From positions 558,001 through 622,000 of the forward strand of contig NZ_CP039253.1 in the NCBI RefSeq assembly GCF_004795915.1: a stretch of 64,000 nt of DNA. Direction: 5' to 3'. The position numbers and the translations under genes are program-made. The DNA comes from Rhodococcus sp. PAMC28707. Its GTDB lineage: Bacteria; Actinomycetota; Actinomycetes; Mycobacteriales; Mycobacteriaceae. Shown here in pieces: positions 50,825 through 61,793 of this stretch. Within the stretch, counting starts at the first letter, position 1. The number at the start of each line of letters is the position of its first letter. A model generated the notes under the pieces. That model made no database searches, had not been told where the DNA came from, and was given only the letters and a program-made list of their open reading frames with translations.

Positions 50825-51753
50825 CTGTCCGCCCCTCGATCGCCTTGGGCAGAATCGGGTGCGACTCCGGCCGTCGAGATGTCCGGGGCAACACTGATTC
50901 CCTCGGGCTGCAACGCTGCTGCCACCCGAACACGTAATTCGCGTCCAACCTGAAATTGCTTGCCTGGCAACGTTCTCGCCACCAGACGCACATGCACCAG
51001 ATCGACCTCGATGCTCTCCACACCCATCACTGTGGGCTCGTCGAGCAATAGCTTTCTCAGTCTGGCATCGGCAAATGCAGCGTGCCCGACGCGTCGCAGG
51101 ATTTCGTTGACGTGGGTGAGGTCGGCAGTGGACGGAATCGGGACGTCGACCACCGCACGTGCCCAGTCTTTCGACAGGTTGATCGCTTTGACGATCTGCC
51201 CGTTCGGGACGGTTATCACTTCACCGTCCACGCTACGAACCCGCGTGACACGCAACGTGACGTCCTCGACGGTCCCTTCAGCATCTTCCGCCGAGCCGAG
51301 GACGGCGATCTGTACGACGTCACCGAACCCGTACTGCCGTTCGGTGATGATGAAGAACCCGGCGAGAATGTCCTGCACTACGCGCTGCGCTCCGAAGCCG
51401 AGCGCTGCACCCAGGACGGTTGCGGGTGCGACGAGCGAGGTGACGGCAAATCCGAACCGTCGGAGAACTTCGATGGTGACGAGAATGTAGACGATGGTGA
51501 CGGCAACCCAGGTGATCACTTGAGCGAGTGCGTGCCGGTGCTTGGCTGCCTCGGACCGGACCAGCGCGTCACTGTGCTGGTAGTTCGAGTCGATCCGCGT
51601 GGTGATTCTCGATCCGGTCCAGCTGATCAACCTGGCCACCAGCATGCCGCCGAGTATGTACAGCACGATTTCCAAACCGCGGCCGCTGAGCCACAGTTGA
51701 AGATCGTCCGGGACTCCTGAAGAGAGAGCGTGCACCGCACTGCCAGCTGTCAT
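50821..51753 (-). CDS. MscS-family mechanosensitive channel
   Basis: This channel protein is 310 residues. It has three membrane helices; the pore helix TM3 is LGAALGFGAQRVVQDILAGFF with the Gly-Ala packing pattern. The beta domain has GFGDVVQI, the TVEDVTLRVTRVRSVDGEVITVPNGQI block, and the alpha/beta cytosolic domain follows. The family releases solutes under hypo-osmotic shock. It is between prfB (6-bp gap) and the proline-rich gene. The extreme C-terminus is polar and not conserved in the family. Confidence 0.92.
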   Translation of the reverse strand: MTAGSAVHALSSGVPDDLQLWLSGRGLEIVLYILGGMLVARLISWTGSRITTRIDSNYQHSDALVRSEAAKHRHALAQVITWVAVTIVYILVTIEVLRRFGFAVTSLVAPATVLGAALGFGAQRVVQDILAGFFIITERQYGFGDVVQIAVLGSAEDAEGTVEDVTLRVTRVRSVDGEVITVPNGQIVKAINLSKDWARAVVDVPIPSTADLTHVNEILRRVGHAAFADARLRKLLLDEPTVMGVESIEVDLVHVRLVARTLPGKQFQVGRELRVRVAAALQPEGISVAPDISTAGVAPDSAQGDRGADR

Positions 51754-51759
51754 GTCGGT

Positions 51760-52872
51760 CTACTCCTCCCCCCGCATACGCCAGCGAATCCCGGCTTCCA
51801 GGAAACCGTCGATGTCGCCATCGAGCACGGTGGAGGGGTTGTTCACCTCGTATTCGGTGCGCAGGTCCTTGACCATCTGATATGGATGCAGAACGTAGGA
51901 CCTCATCTGGTTGCCCCACGAGCTTCCGCCGTCGCCCTTGAGCGCATCCATCTCGGCCCGCTCTTCTTTGCGCTTGACTTCGAGGAGCTTGGCCTGCAAC
52001 ACGCGCATCGCGGACACCTTGTTCTGCAGCTGCGACTTTTCGTTCTGACACGTCACGACGATGCCGGTCGGAATGTGTGTCAGTCGGACGGCAGAGTCGG
52101 TGGTGTTGACGGACTGACCACCCGGACCGCTGGACCGGTAGACGTCGACACGGATGTCGTTCTCGGGAATCTCGATGTGGTCGGTGGTTTCGACTACCGG
52201 CAGGACCTCTACCTCGGCGAAGGAAGTCTGACGTCGTCCCTGGTTGTCGAACGGGCTGATCCGAACCAGCCTGTGCGTTCCCTGCTCGACCGAGAGCGTG
52301 CCGTACGTATATGGGCCCTTGATTGCGAACGTCGCACTCTTGATGCCCGCTTCTTCGGCGTACGACGTGTCGTAGACCTCGACGCCGTAACCATGCTTCT
52401 CGGCCCACCGTATGTACATGCGCATGAGCATCTCGGCCCAGTCGGCCGCGTCGATTCCGCCGGCGCCGGAACGAATGTTGAGGAGCGCGTCGCGCTGGTC
52501 GTATTCACCGGACAACAGGGTCCGCACTTCGGCGGCTGCAATGTCTTCTCGCAATGCGGCACGCTCGGCGTCGGCATCCGCCGTCGCGGCCACCTCGGCT
52601 TCACCTTCTTCGCCCTCTGCCAGTTCGTACAGAACCGGGAGGTCGTCGAGCCGTTGTCGCAGCGCCTCCGCACGACGCAGTTCCGCCTGTGCGTGCGAGA
52701 GCGCACTGGTCACCTGCTGAGCGTGGTCCTGGTCGTTCCACAGGTCCGGCGACACAGCTTGATGCTCCAACTCGTTGATCCGTCTGCGCAGCTCCTCGAT
52801 GTCGAGGACAGACTCGATCGTGGTGAGGGTGATGTCGAGTTCGGCTAGGTCTGCGGAAACGTCAGGATGCAC
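51760..52872 (-). CDS. prfB: Peptide chain release factor 2
   Basis: RF2 ends translation at UGA and UAA codons. It is 370 residues. The stop-codon recognition motif is in SPFD ([14 protein letters not shown]), which is SPF as expected for RF2. The catalytic GGQ is in [20 protein letters not shown]. Unlike many RF2 genes, the reading frame is continuous, so no programmed frameshift is needed. The GTG at 52872 ([13 protein letters not shown]) is chosen by family length; longer reading to 52947 is unlikely. It is the first gene of the leftward division run. Confidence 0.97.
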   Translation of the reverse strand: MHPDVSADLAELDITLTTIESVLDIEELRRRINELEHQAVSPDLWNDQDHAQQVTSALSHAQAELRRAEALRQRLDDLPVLYELAEGEEGEAEVAATADADAERAALREDIAAAEVRTLLSGEYDQRDALLNIRSGAGGIDAADWAEMLMRMYIRWAEKHGYGVEVYDTSYAEEAGIKSATFAIKGPYTYGTLSVEQGTHRLVRISPFDNQGRRQTSFAEVEVLPVVETTDHIEIPENDIRVDVYRSSGPGGQSVNTTDSAVRLTHIPTGIVVTCQNEKSQLQNKVSAMRVLQAKLLEVKRKEERAEMDALKGDGGSSWGNQMRSYVLHPYQMVKDLRTEYEVNNPSTVLDGDIDGFLEAGIRWRMRGEE

Positions 52873-52997
52873 GAGAGCCAAGGTTACCGGCACCGTCGAC
52901 GGCGCGGAGACCGCCGTCCCCGACACGACCCCGGACTGCGGAGGCATCGACTGACGAGGATGACGTCGACTGCGTCGACACCTCTAGTCTTGTTCGC

Positions 52998-53780
52998 GTG
53001 ACCGACTACGCTGCCGACCTCCGACTCGCGCTTGCTTTGGCCGACGACGCCGACTCCATTACGCGGAATCGTTTTCTCGCCCTGGACCTCGAGGTCGACG
53101 ACAAACCGGACCTGACCCCGGTCAGCGACGCGGATCTGGCCGTCGAACATCAACTCAGGTCGGTGCTGACCGAGCAACGCCCCGATGATGCAGTGCTGGG
53201 TGAGGAATTCGGCGGTGATGTGGCCTTGAAGGGACGACAGTGGGTGATCGACCCCATCGACGGCACCAAAAACTTCGTTCGCGGCGTACCGATCTGGGCA
53301 ACACTCGTCTCGCTGCTGGTCGACGGAGTCCCGGTCGTCGGCGTCATCAGCGCGCCGGCACTGAACCGGAGGTGGTGGGCCTCGGAGTCCGCAGGGGCAT
53401 TCACTTCCTTCGACAACGGTTCGCCCCGTCGACTCGGTGTTTCGGCGGTGCGGGAACTGTCCTCGGCCAGTTTGAGCTTCGCCAGCCTGTCGGGCTGGTT
53501 GGAGCGTGGGGTACGCGAGCAGTTCATCTCGTTGACCGACGACGTGTGGCGTGTGCGTGGCTACGGCGACTTCTTTTCCTATTGCTTGGTGGCCGAGGGC
53601 GCTTTGGATATTGCAACCGAGCCGGAGGTCTCGTTGTGGGACCTGGCACCGCTGGACATCCTCGTCCGCGAAGCCGGTGGCAGGTTCTCCTCGCTCGACG
53701 GCCGACCAGGTCCCCACGGCGGCAGTGCCATCGCGACCAACGGACTTCTTCAGGACGAGGTCGTTCGCCGTCTGCGCTGA
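52998..53780 (+). CDS. hisN: Histidinol-phosphatase HisN (inositol-monophosphatase fold)
   Basis: HisN removes phosphate from histidinol phosphate in histidine synthesis. It is 260 residues. Metal-binding motifs of the IMPase fold are EEFG (69-72), [11 protein letters not shown] with D85 and D88, and [17 protein letters not shown] near the C-terminus. A start region DRLAL-type with [18 protein letters not shown] is like mycobacterial HisN (Rv3137). It starts with GTG at 52998 and is divergent from prfB. No other his gene is in the window. An inositol-phosphatase role cannot be excluded by sequence alone. Confidence 0.9.
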   Translation: MTDYAADLRLALALADDADSITRNRFLALDLEVDDKPDLTPVSDADLAVEHQLRSVLTEQRPDDAVLGEEFGGDVALKGRQWVIDPIDGTKNFVRGVPIWATLVSLLVDGVPVVGVISAPALNRRWWASESAGAFTSFDNGSPRRLGVSAVRELSSASLSFASLSGWLERGVREQFISLTDDVWRVRGYGDFFSYCLVAEGALDIATEPEVSLWDLAPLDILVREAGGRFSSLDGRPGPHGGSAIATNGLLQDEVVRRLR

Positions 53781-53853
53781 GACATGAGGACGACGGTGCT
53801 GCGGTGGTCAGAGGTCGCCGCACTGGCGCTGACGTGCGGCGACCACCAACAAC

Positions 53854-53895
53854 TTACTCAGGAGTAGACAGCTATCTTACCCGGGAGTAAGATAG
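53854..53895. promoter_or_regulatory. Two tandem TTAC-N6-GTAA operators before the acyl-CoA dehydrogenase genes
   Basis: Site 1 (53854-53867) is TTACTCAGGAGTAG. Site 2 (53872-53895) has 9-bp arms CTATCTTAC and GTAAGATAG around CCGGGA. Both have the TTAC-N6-GTA core, and their centres are 23 bp apart. They lie about 40-80 bp before the first acyl-CoA dehydrogenase start. The same core occurs before etfB. A TetR-type fatty-acid regulator is the most likely reader. Confidence 0.65.
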
Positions 53896-53934
53896 TCCGA
53901 GTCCGAGCCCGACACCGAGAAACAGCTGGTGATC

Positions 53935-55335
53935 ATGAGCAAGCAAGACAGTGTGACCGAAACGAAGCGCAAAGCGCCTCGCGACACGTCCGCGGTTGGC
54001 CTCAATCCGTTCAAACGAGATGCCATCGGCACCGCTATGCGCGTGCTCACGGCAATCACCGGATCCGAGCTGGCAGAGAAGTACAACCTCCGCCAAACAA
54101 TCGACCGCGTCACCTACGAGAGCACCAAGAGCGGGTTCAAGACCCTCGGTGCTGCAACTCGATCGTTCGCGAAGGCGAAGGGTAACGAGAAGCCGAAGCG
54201 CCTCGAGGACTCAGCGGCCAAGAACCTCGGGTACTTCGACCTGACTCCCGACGATGAGCAGCGCATGATCGTCGAGACCGTCAGGGAATTCGCCGAGGAA
54301 ATTCTGCGGCCCGCAGCATTCGATTCGGATGCCTCCGCATCCTCTCCAGAGGACCTCGTTCGTAGATCCGCCGAACTCGGCATCACGTTGATCAACGTGC
54401 CGGAGGAGCTCGACGGCGCGGCCTCCGAGCGCGGTGCCGTGACCAACTCCCTGGTTGCCGAAGCACTGGCGCACGGAGACATGGGACTGGCACTGCCCAT
54501 TCTGGCGCCCAGCGGCGTTGCCGTTGCACTCACCCAGTGGGGCACCGATGCTCAGCAGAAAACCTACCTTCCCGCATTCGTCGGCGACAAGGTGCCCAAT
54601 GCAGCCGTCGTCGTCAACGAGCCTCGCGCCTTGTTCGACCCATTTGCATTGTCCACCAAGGCAGTTCGTTCACCCAGCGGCTTCAAGCTCAACGGCGTCA
54701 AAAGCCTCGTTCCCGCGGCAGCAAGTTCCGAATTGTTCATTGTCGCTGCTGAATTGGAGGGCCGTCCGGCCTTCTTCATCGTCGAGTCCGATTCCAAAGG
54801 CCTTGTCGTCGAAGCCGATCCGAGCATGGGCCTGCGGGCCGCAGGCCTTGGAAGGTTACTTCTGACCGACGTCGCCCTTCCGGAGTCCGCGCTGCTCGGC
54901 GATGGAGATTCGGACCAGCATGCGCTCGACTACGCCGATGCCATCAGCCTTGCGCGCCTCGGTTGGTCCTCCCTCGCAGTCGGTACCAGCCAAGCTGTTC
55001 TCGACTACGTCATCCCCTATGTCAACGAGCGCGAGGCGTTCGGTGAGCCCATCAGCAATCGGCAGGCCGTCGCCTTCATGGTCGCCAACATTGCCATCGA
55101 GTTGGACGGCATGCGGTTGGTCACCCTCCGCGGCGCCTCGCGTGCAGAGCAGGGACTTTCATTCGCCCGCGAAGCTGCCCTCGCACGTCGTCTCGCGTCG
55201 GAAAAGGGTATGCAAATCGGTTCGGACGGTGTTCAACTCCTCGGCGGGCACGGCTTCACCAAGGAGCACCCGGTAGAACGTTGGTACCGCGATCTTCGCG
55301 CCATCGGCACTGCCGAAGGCATCGTTCTCATCTGA
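53935..55335 (+). CDS. Acyl-CoA dehydrogenase (FadE24-like)
   Basis: This flavoenzyme oxidises an acyl-CoA to the 2-enoyl-CoA and passes electrons to ETF. It is 466 residues, longer than the usual 380 because of an N-terminal extension of about 100 residues. The core starts near LTPDDEQRMIVETVREFAEEIL, with LAHGDMGLALPILAP, a central beta domain GFKLNGVKSLVPAAA, and C-terminal INEREAFGEPISNRQAVAFM and QLLGGHGFTKEHPVERWYRDLRAI (short landmark GGHGFTKEHPVERWYRD). The catalytic Glu position typical of the family is not obvious. It resembles Rv3139. It is the first gene of an operon under the TTAC-N6-GTAA sites. Confidence 0.9.
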   Translation: MSKQDSVTETKRKAPRDTSAVGLNPFKRDAIGTAMRVLTAITGSELAEKYNLRQTIDRVTYESTKSGFKTLGAATRSFAKAKGNEKPKRLEDSAAKNLGYFDLTPDDEQRMIVETVREFAEEILRPAAFDSDASASSPEDLVRRSAELGITLINVPEELDGAASERGAVTNSLVAEALAHGDMGLALPILAPSGVAVALTQWGTDAQQKTYLPAFVGDKVPNAAVVVNEPRALFDPFALSTKAVRSPSGFKLNGVKSLVPAAASSELFIVAAELEGRPAFFIVESDSKGLVVEADPSMGLRAAGLGRLLLTDVALPESALLGDGDSDQHALDYADAISLARLGWSSLAVGTSQAVLDYVIPYVNEREAFGEPISNRQAVAFMVANIAIELDGMRLVTLRGASRAEQGLSFAREAALARRLASEKGMQIGSDGVQLLGGHGFTKEHPVERWYRDLRAIGTAEGIVLI

Positions 55336-55376
55336 TTCGCGCCCACCTTGAAGAAAATGACCCAAGGACACACACG

Positions 55377-56600
55377 ATGATCAATCTCGAACTACCCAAA
55401 AAGCTTCGGGCACAGGCGAATCAAGCGCACCAGGTGGCGGCCGAGATCTTCCGTCCGATCTCGCGCAAGTACGACCTCGCCGAGCACGAATACCCGGTCG
55501 AACTCGACACCATGGCGTCCATGATCGAGGGAATGTCCGACGCAGGCAACGATATCGGTGGCGCCGCAGGTGGCCGTCAAAAGGACAGCGAGTCCGCACC
55601 GAAGCCCAGCAAGACCGCCAATGCCAACGGCGGAAATATGTCCGCACTGATCAACGTGATCGAGACCTGCTGGGGCGACGTCGGATTGACGTTGTCCATC
55701 CCCTATCAGGGACTCGGCAACTCGGCGATCGCAGCAGTGTCAACCGATGAGCAGCTCGAACGATTCGGCAAGGTATGGGCTTCCATGGCCATCACCGAAC
55801 CAAGCTTCGGATCCGACTCGGCCGCCGTGACCACCACCGCAGTTCTCGACGGCGACGAGTGGGTCCTCAACGGCGAGAAGATCTACGTGACCGCAGGTGA
55901 GCGCTCGAGCCACATCGTCGTATGGGCGACCGTGGACAAGCCGAAGGGACGCGCAGCGATCAAATCATTCGTCGTACCGCGCGATGCCCCAGGGCTGAGT
56001 GTGGCCCGCCTCGAACACAAGCTCGGAATCAAAGCCTCCGACACAGCAGCGCTTCTCTTCGAAAACTGTCGGATTCCGAAGGACAATCTCCTCGGAAACC
56101 CGGAAGTGGATGTGGACAAAGGGTTCGCGGGCGTCATGCAGACGTTCGACAACACGCGACCACTCGTAGCCGGTATGGCGATCGGCGTAGCCAGGGCTGC
56201 CCTGGAAGAGCTGCGGTCGATTCTGACCGACGCCGGTGTCGATATCTCGTACACCACACCGGCATACAACCAGCATGCCGCTGCAGCCGAGTTCTTGCGG
56301 CTCGAAGCGGACTGGGAGGCATCTCACCTCCTGGCACTTCGGGCAGCCTGGATGGCCGACAACAAGCAGCCGAACTCGCTTCAAGCTTCGATGGCCAAAG
56401 CGAAAGCCGGCCGTTCGGCAACCGACATCACGCTCAAAGCCGTCGAACTGGCCGGGACGTCCGGGTACTCGGAACGACTTCTCCTTGAAAAGTGGAGCCG
56501 AGACTCGAAGATCCTCGACATCTTCGAAGGTACGCAGCAGATTCAGCAACTGATCGTCGCCCGTCGCGTACTGGGAAAGACGTCGGCGACGTTGAAGTAG
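55377..56600 (+). CDS. Acyl-CoA dehydrogenase (FadE23-like)
   Basis: This second acyl-CoA dehydrogenase is 407 residues. Conserved pieces are GLGNSAIAAVSTDEQLERFG, MAITEPSFGSDSAAV, WVLNGEKIYVTAG, FENCRIPKDNLLG, and EGTQQIQQLIVARRVLG near the end. The ATG at 55377 lies 41 bp after the first gene; the longer reading overlaps it and is unlikely. The pair probably forms a heteromeric enzyme, as actinobacterial acyl-CoA dehydrogenase pairs often do. The substrate is not readable. It resembles Rv3140. Confidence 0.92.
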   Translation: MINLELPKKLRAQANQAHQVAAEIFRPISRKYDLAEHEYPVELDTMASMIEGMSDAGNDIGGAAGGRQKDSESAPKPSKTANANGGNMSALINVIETCWGDVGLTLSIPYQGLGNSAIAAVSTDEQLERFGKVWASMAITEPSFGSDSAAVTTTAVLDGDEWVLNGEKIYVTAGERSSHIVVWATVDKPKGRAAIKSFVVPRDAPGLSVARLEHKLGIKASDTAALLFENCRIPKDNLLGNPEVDVDKGFAGVMQTFDNTRPLVAGMAIGVARAALEELRSILTDAGVDISYTTPAYNQHAAAAEFLRLEADWEASHLLALRAAWMADNKQPNSLQASMAKAKAGRSATDITLKAVELAGTSGYSERLLLEKWSRDSKILDIFEGTQQIQQLIVARRVLGKTSATLK

Positions 56601-56624
56601 TCGTTCCAGACAGCATCTCCCCGA

Positions 56625-56660
56625 AGAACCCGTGGTCGGCTCGAGTCGACCACGGGTTCT
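56625..56660 (+). terminator. Hairpin terminator after the acyl-CoA dehydrogenase operon
   Basis: The 14-bp arms AGAACCCGTGGTCG and CGACCACGGGTTCT enclose an 8-base loop and are followed by TTG. It begins 24 bp after the stop codon of the second acyl-CoA dehydrogenase. Confidence 0.8.
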
Positions 56661-56804
56661 TTGCGTCGCTTCGGCAGTATCGTCGATAGATGTGTGGCGG
56701 GATAATTTCTGTCGCAGTGTCGAAAACGCTGAGCGCCGTTCGTCGTCATCATGTAAGACAACGAACGTGCCGAACGAGGCACCGCTGATACAAGGAGACG
56801 AACC

Positions 56805-57140
56805 ATGAAGTACATGCTGCTGATCAACGCGCCGAGCGCGGATTTCGACAACGGTTGTTCGGTGGAGGACTGGATACAGTTCGGTAAGGAAATGCAGGAT
56901 GCCGGCTTGTGGGTTACCGGCCACGCTCTCGCAGATCTCACCACGGCGACAACAGTGCAGGTCGACTCGTCCGGGCAGCGCAGCATCACGGACGGACCGT
57001 TTGCGGAAACGCGAGAGGTATTGGGCGGGTTCGAGGTCATCGATGTGCCGGACTTGGACGCCGCGCTCGATTGGGCCGAGCGGTGCCCGGGTTCTCGCGG
57101 AGGTGGTGCGGTGGTCGTCCGACCGATCGCCGACTTCTGA
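56805..57140 (+). CDS. YCII-related DGPF-domain protein
   Basis: This 111-residue protein starts MKYMLLINAPSADF and has the signature DGPFAETREVLGGFEVIDV of the YCII/DGPF family. It ends GGGAVVVRPIADF. The function is not known; a small catalytic or sensing role is supposed. AAGGAG lies 7 bases before the ATG. The ECF sigma factor gene starts 5 bp after its stop, and this pairing is typical of ECF42-type sigma factors, for which DGPF genes are usual partners and targets. Confidence 0.9.
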   Translation: MKYMLLINAPSADFDNGCSVEDWIQFGKEMQDAGLWVTGHALADLTTATTVQVDSSGQRSITDGPFAETREVLGGFEVIDVPDLDAALDWAERCPGSRGGGAVVVRPIADF

Positions 57141-57145
57141 GAGCT

Positions 57146-58453
57146 ATGACGATGAGCCGGAAACCGGCACTCTCACTCGAAGCAGTGTTCCGCGAAGAAT
57201 ACGGGCAACTCCTGGCAACGCTCGTGGGGCGATTCGGCGATCTGGATTTGGCCGAGGACGCTACCTCCGATGCTCTGGAGGCTGCTTTGAGTCGATGGCC
57301 GGTCGATGGCGTCCCGTCGAGACCCGGCGCTTGGCTGCTGACCACCGCCCGGCGTCGGGCCGTGGACAGACTTCGACGCGATCAGACCTACGCCGCGAAA
57401 CTTGCGGAAATTCAGGTCGAGCAAGATCGCGCATTTCAGGCCCCGTCCGCCGATCCCGTCGACGGCGGTCTGCCCGACGAGCGTCTCCAACTCTTCTTCA
57501 CCTGTGCGCATCCCGCGCTTGCACCCGACGATCGAATTGCGATCACGCTTCGCTGCCTGGTCGGAATGACAACAACCGAGGTTGCGCGCGCCTTCTTGAT
57601 TCCTTCGTCGACGGCCGGACAGCGAATCTCCAGGGCCAAGAACAAGATCCGGGTCGCACGGATCCCTTTCCGCGTCCCGGATCGACATGAAATAGCGCAA
57701 CGGTTGCCGGGAGTTCTGCAGGTCGTGTATTCGATCTTCACCGAGGGCTACGCAGCGTCGTCCGGCGAAGACCTGCTCCGAACAGATCTGGCCGACGAAG
57801 CGATACGGCTCGGCCGGATTCTGCATGGCCTGCTTCCAGCCGAGCGTGAAGTTACCGGGCTGCTCTCGCTGATGCTCTGCACTCACGGCCGGAGTTCGGC
57901 ACGTGCAGGCAAAGACGGTGAGATGGTGATGCTCGAAGAGCAGGACCGTCGGTTATGGGACCGCGAGATGATCGACGAAGGGCGCACATTGGTGGTACTC
58001 GCTCTCACCGGCGGCTCCCCTGGGCCGTACGGCGTTCAAGCAGCCATTGCGGCCTTGCACGACGAAGCTACCGATGCCGAGACCACTGATTGGCCTCAGA
58101 TCGCCGAACTGTACGGCGTGCTGGCGACGATCACGCCGTCGCCGATCGTCGCTCTCAACAGGGCGGCGGCTATCGCAATGTGCGAAGGTCCCAGCGCCGG
58201 CCTCGAAGCGATGGAAGCGCTGTCCACCGAGCCCTTGCTACAGAAATACTATCCATACCCTGCCGCCCGAGCGGATCTCCTCGCACGGCTCGAACGCTGG
58301 CCGGAAGCTGCTCGATGGTTCCAACGCGCACTCGGCCTCGCCGGCTCCGAACCCGAGAAAAAATTTGTACAGCGCAGACTGGCCGCGTGCTATCGCAACG
58401 CACTTCCGACTCCGGAAGGCACGTTGGATTCTGACACTTGTCCGCATCCCTGA
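57146..58453 (+). CDS. ECF42-type RNA polymerase sigma factor with C-terminal extension
   Basis: This sigma factor is 435 residues. Region 2 is at about 12-80 (VFREEYGQLLATLVGRFGDLDLAEDAT, DRLRRDQ), and region 4 at about 135-190 (RIAITLRCLVGMTTTEVARAFLIPSSTAGQRISRAKNKI; short landmarks MTTTEVARAF and AGQRISRAK). A long C-terminal region (about 200-430) with helical repeats, including VLQVVYSIFTEGY and ALNRAAAIAMCEGP, is typical of ECF42 and may replace an anti-sigma factor. No anti-sigma gene is adjacent. It is cotranscribed with the DGPF gene. Confidence 0.88.
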   Translation: MTMSRKPALSLEAVFREEYGQLLATLVGRFGDLDLAEDATSDALEAALSRWPVDGVPSRPGAWLLTTARRRAVDRLRRDQTYAAKLAEIQVEQDRAFQAPSADPVDGGLPDERLQLFFTCAHPALAPDDRIAITLRCLVGMTTTEVARAFLIPSSTAGQRISRAKNKIRVARIPFRVPDRHEIAQRLPGVLQVVYSIFTEGYAASSGEDLLRTDLADEAIRLGRILHGLLPAEREVTGLLSLMLCTHGRSSARAGKDGEMVMLEEQDRRLWDREMIDEGRTLVVLALTGGSPGPYGVQAAIAALHDEATDAETTDWPQIAELYGVLATITPSPIVALNRAAAIAMCEGPSAGLEAMEALSTEPLLQKYYPYPAARADLLARLERWPEAARWFQRALGLAGSEPEKKFVQRRLAACYRNALPTPEGTLDSDTCPHP

Positions 58454-58606
58454 ATCGAACACCAGTGCGACTCCAGGATCGACACTTTCACCCCGAAGTG
58501 AACTGAATCACACTATGATCGAGGCCGCAGGGTGATGGTCCACAGTCTTCGACCCACCTGCAAGCGAAGCAGTTTCGGCACGACGCACGATCTCGAGGGG
58601 ATGATC

Positions 58607-60289
58607 ATGTCGGTCAAACACAGCATGGTTCGACACCGCACGCTGTCACACATTATCGAAGGAGCCGGTGCAGTACGCGTCATGAATCGAGCGGGACTCA
58701 TACCGTTTCCGCGACTGGATCGAGGAATAGCATCGATCCGTGCAGTAGGTAAGTACGGACCGTTCGCCGGTCCGGTCCACGCACACGCTACGGCGGGCGT
58801 CACCACAACCGCTCTCGTCGACGAGATGGGGTCGATGTCGTACATCGACCTCGAGCAGCAGTCCAACGCGCTCGTTCGAGGCTGGATGAATGCAGGCGTC
58901 GGAGCGGGATCCGTCATGGGCGTCATGGCTCGCAATCACCGGGGGCTCGTTCTCACCATGCTGGCCGCTGCGAAAGGAGGCATCCGGCTCGTGATGATGA
59001 ACACCGGTTTCGCTCCCCCGCAATTGGCCGACGTCGCAGTCCGCGAGCAGGTCGGCACCTTCGTGTACGACGAGGAGTTCGCCCCTGTCGCGGCCGATCT
59101 CGCACCCGAGGTGAAGACTTTTCTTACCTGGTCCGACTCGTCGAATCCCACGATCGCCACCTTGGCCGACGTGGCGAAAGGGCAATCCACCTCACCTGTC
59201 CCAGCACCGACGATGCAAGGAGGTTTCGTTCTACTCACGAGTGGCACGACCGGGACGCCGAAAGGCGCTCCCCGAAATCACACCTCCCCGCTGGCGTCGG
59301 CGCAGTTCCTGGATCGGGTTCCACTGCGCCGCGGACAGACGATGGTGATGGCAGCTCCTGCATTTCATGGAACCGGCGTCTCACAATTTGCACTGGCCCT
59401 GGCGCTGTGCAACACCGTGGTTATGCATCGTAAATTCGATGCAGAGAACACTCTCGCGCTGGTCGCCCGTCATTCCGCGGACTCATTGGTGTTGGTTCCG
59501 ACGATGCTGCAACGGATTGTCGACCTCCCGCCGGCCGTACTCGCGAAGTACGACACATCTTCTCTACGAATAGTTTTCGCAGCAGGATCGGCCATCTCAC
59601 CCGACTTGAGCCGTCGTACGACCGAGGCGTTCGGGCACGTTCTGCACAATCTCTATGGATCCACCGAGGTCGCAGTTGCCACCGTCGCGACACCCGAGGA
59701 TCTTGCGGTGGCGCCCGGCACCGCGGGTCGACCACCGGTTACGTGCCATGTCGAACTGTTCGACAACGACGGACTACGCGTAACCGACGTCGGAACAGTC
59801 GGTCGGATCTTCGTCTCGAGCGGACTGAGCTTCTCCGGCTATACCGATGGACGTGACAAGGAGAGGATCGACGGAATGCTGTCGACCGGCGACGTCGGCC
59901 ACTTCGACGAGAACGGTCTGCTGTTCGTCGACGGACGCGACGACGACATGATCGTCTCGGGCGGTGAGAATGTCTACCCACTGGAGGTGGAGAACTTGCT
60001 CGCCGAACGTCCGGATGTCGTCGAAGCCGCCGTGATCGGAGTCGCTGATCCAGATTTTGGACATCGCCTCAAGGCCTTCATCGTCCCAACGGACGACTCG
60101 ACGCGAAATGCAGACGAGATCGTGAGCTACGTGAAGTCGAACCTCGCTCGATACAAGGTTCCGCGCGAAATCGTATTCCTCGACGAGCTACCCAGAAACG
60201 CTACCGGCAAGATCCTGCGGCTGGCGCTGACGGAGTATGCCAGCCCAGTTGCCGACGTGAACGATCTTCGGACCGAGAACACCCGGTAA
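58607..60289 (+). CDS. Acyl-CoA synthetase (AMP-binding, FadD-like)
   Basis: This adenylating enzyme, about 560 residues, activates a fatty or other carboxylic acid to acyl-CoA. The P-loop is LTSGTTGTPKGAPRNH, the A5 motif is NLYGSTEVAVATVATP, the ATP-binding motif is STGDVGHFDENGLLFVDGRDDDMI, and the C-terminal catalytic Lys is in LPRNATGKILRLAL. The substrate is not readable. The ATG at 58607 lies six bases after GAGGGG. It ends 47 bp before a terminator and is not coupled to the sigma factor gene. Confidence 0.92.
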   Translation: MSVKHSMVRHRTLSHIIEGAGAVRVMNRAGLIPFPRLDRGIASIRAVGKYGPFAGPVHAHATAGVTTTALVDEMGSMSYIDLEQQSNALVRGWMNAGVGAGSVMGVMARNHRGLVLTMLAAAKGGIRLVMMNTGFAPPQLADVAVREQVGTFVYDEEFAPVAADLAPEVKTFLTWSDSSNPTIATLADVAKGQSTSPVPAPTMQGGFVLLTSGTTGTPKGAPRNHTSPLASAQFLDRVPLRRGQTMVMAAPAFHGTGVSQFALALALCNTVVMHRKFDAENTLALVARHSADSLVLVPTMLQRIVDLPPAVLAKYDTSSLRIVFAAGSAISPDLSRRTTEAFGHVLHNLYGSTEVAVATVATPEDLAVAPGTAGRPPVTCHVELFDNDGLRVTDVGTVGRIFVSSGLSFSGYTDGRDKERIDGMLSTGDVGHFDENGLLFVDGRDDDMIVSGGENVYPLEVENLLAERPDVVEAAVIGVADPDFGHRLKAFIVPTDDSTRNADEIVSYVKSNLARYKVPREIVFLDELPRNATGKILRLALTEYASPVADVNDLRTENTR

Positions 60290-60336
60290 CAGATCGACTA
60301 GAGGCCGAACGGAACGAACGTAGTACATAAAGAACT

Positions 60337-60367
60337 AAAGCCGGTACCCGTGATGGGTACCGGCTTT
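60337..60367. terminator. Bidirectional hairpin between acyl-CoA synthetase and tRNA-fMet
   Basis: Perfect 13-bp arms AAAGCCGGTACCC and GGGTACCGGCTTT with a 5-base loop. It is flanked by TTAAT on one side and AGTTC on the other, so it can end both the synthetase transcript and the leftward tRNA transcript. Confidence 0.85.
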
Positions 60368-60376
60368 AATTATTAG

Positions 60377-60450
60377 TAGCGGGGACAGGATTTGAACCTG
60401 CGACCTCTGGGTTATGAGCCCAGCGAGCTACCGAGCTGCTCCACCCCGCG
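60377..60450 (-). tRNA. Initiator tRNA-fMet (anticodon CAT)
   Basis: The reverse strand folds into a 74-nt tRNA with anticodon CAT in the loop CTCATAA. The first position C1 faces U72, so the end of the acceptor stem is unpaired, and the anticodon stem has three consecutive G-C pairs (GGG/CCC). Both are marks of the initiator. CCA is not encoded. The hairpin at 60337-60367 follows it. Confidence 0.97.
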
Positions 60451-61639
<1,189 letters not shown>

Positions 61640-61700
61640 TCGATCGCCCGCTCGACATGGCTGACCCGTCAGCGCTGATCGACGCGACATAGCTTCGCAA

Positions 61701-61750
61701 CAACGCGAACGGCGCCGTCACTCATATGAGTGACGGCGCCGTTCGCGTTG
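61701..61750. terminator. 50-bp perfect palindrome after rpf
   Basis: The two 25-base halves (CAACGCGAACGGCGCCGTCA then CTCAT, and their complement) are perfect. On the rpf transcript it is a very stable hairpin followed by ATTTTC. It lies 61 bp after rpf and can end that transcript. Confidence 0.8.
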
Positions 61751-61793
61751 ATTTTCGCCTTCAGATATCTGTCACCGATGTTGTCTGTGACCC

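Noticed and set aside
51760..52947. Programmed frameshift in prfB
   Set aside because: The RF2 frame is continuous from the GTG at 52872 to the stop, so no frameshift site is needed.
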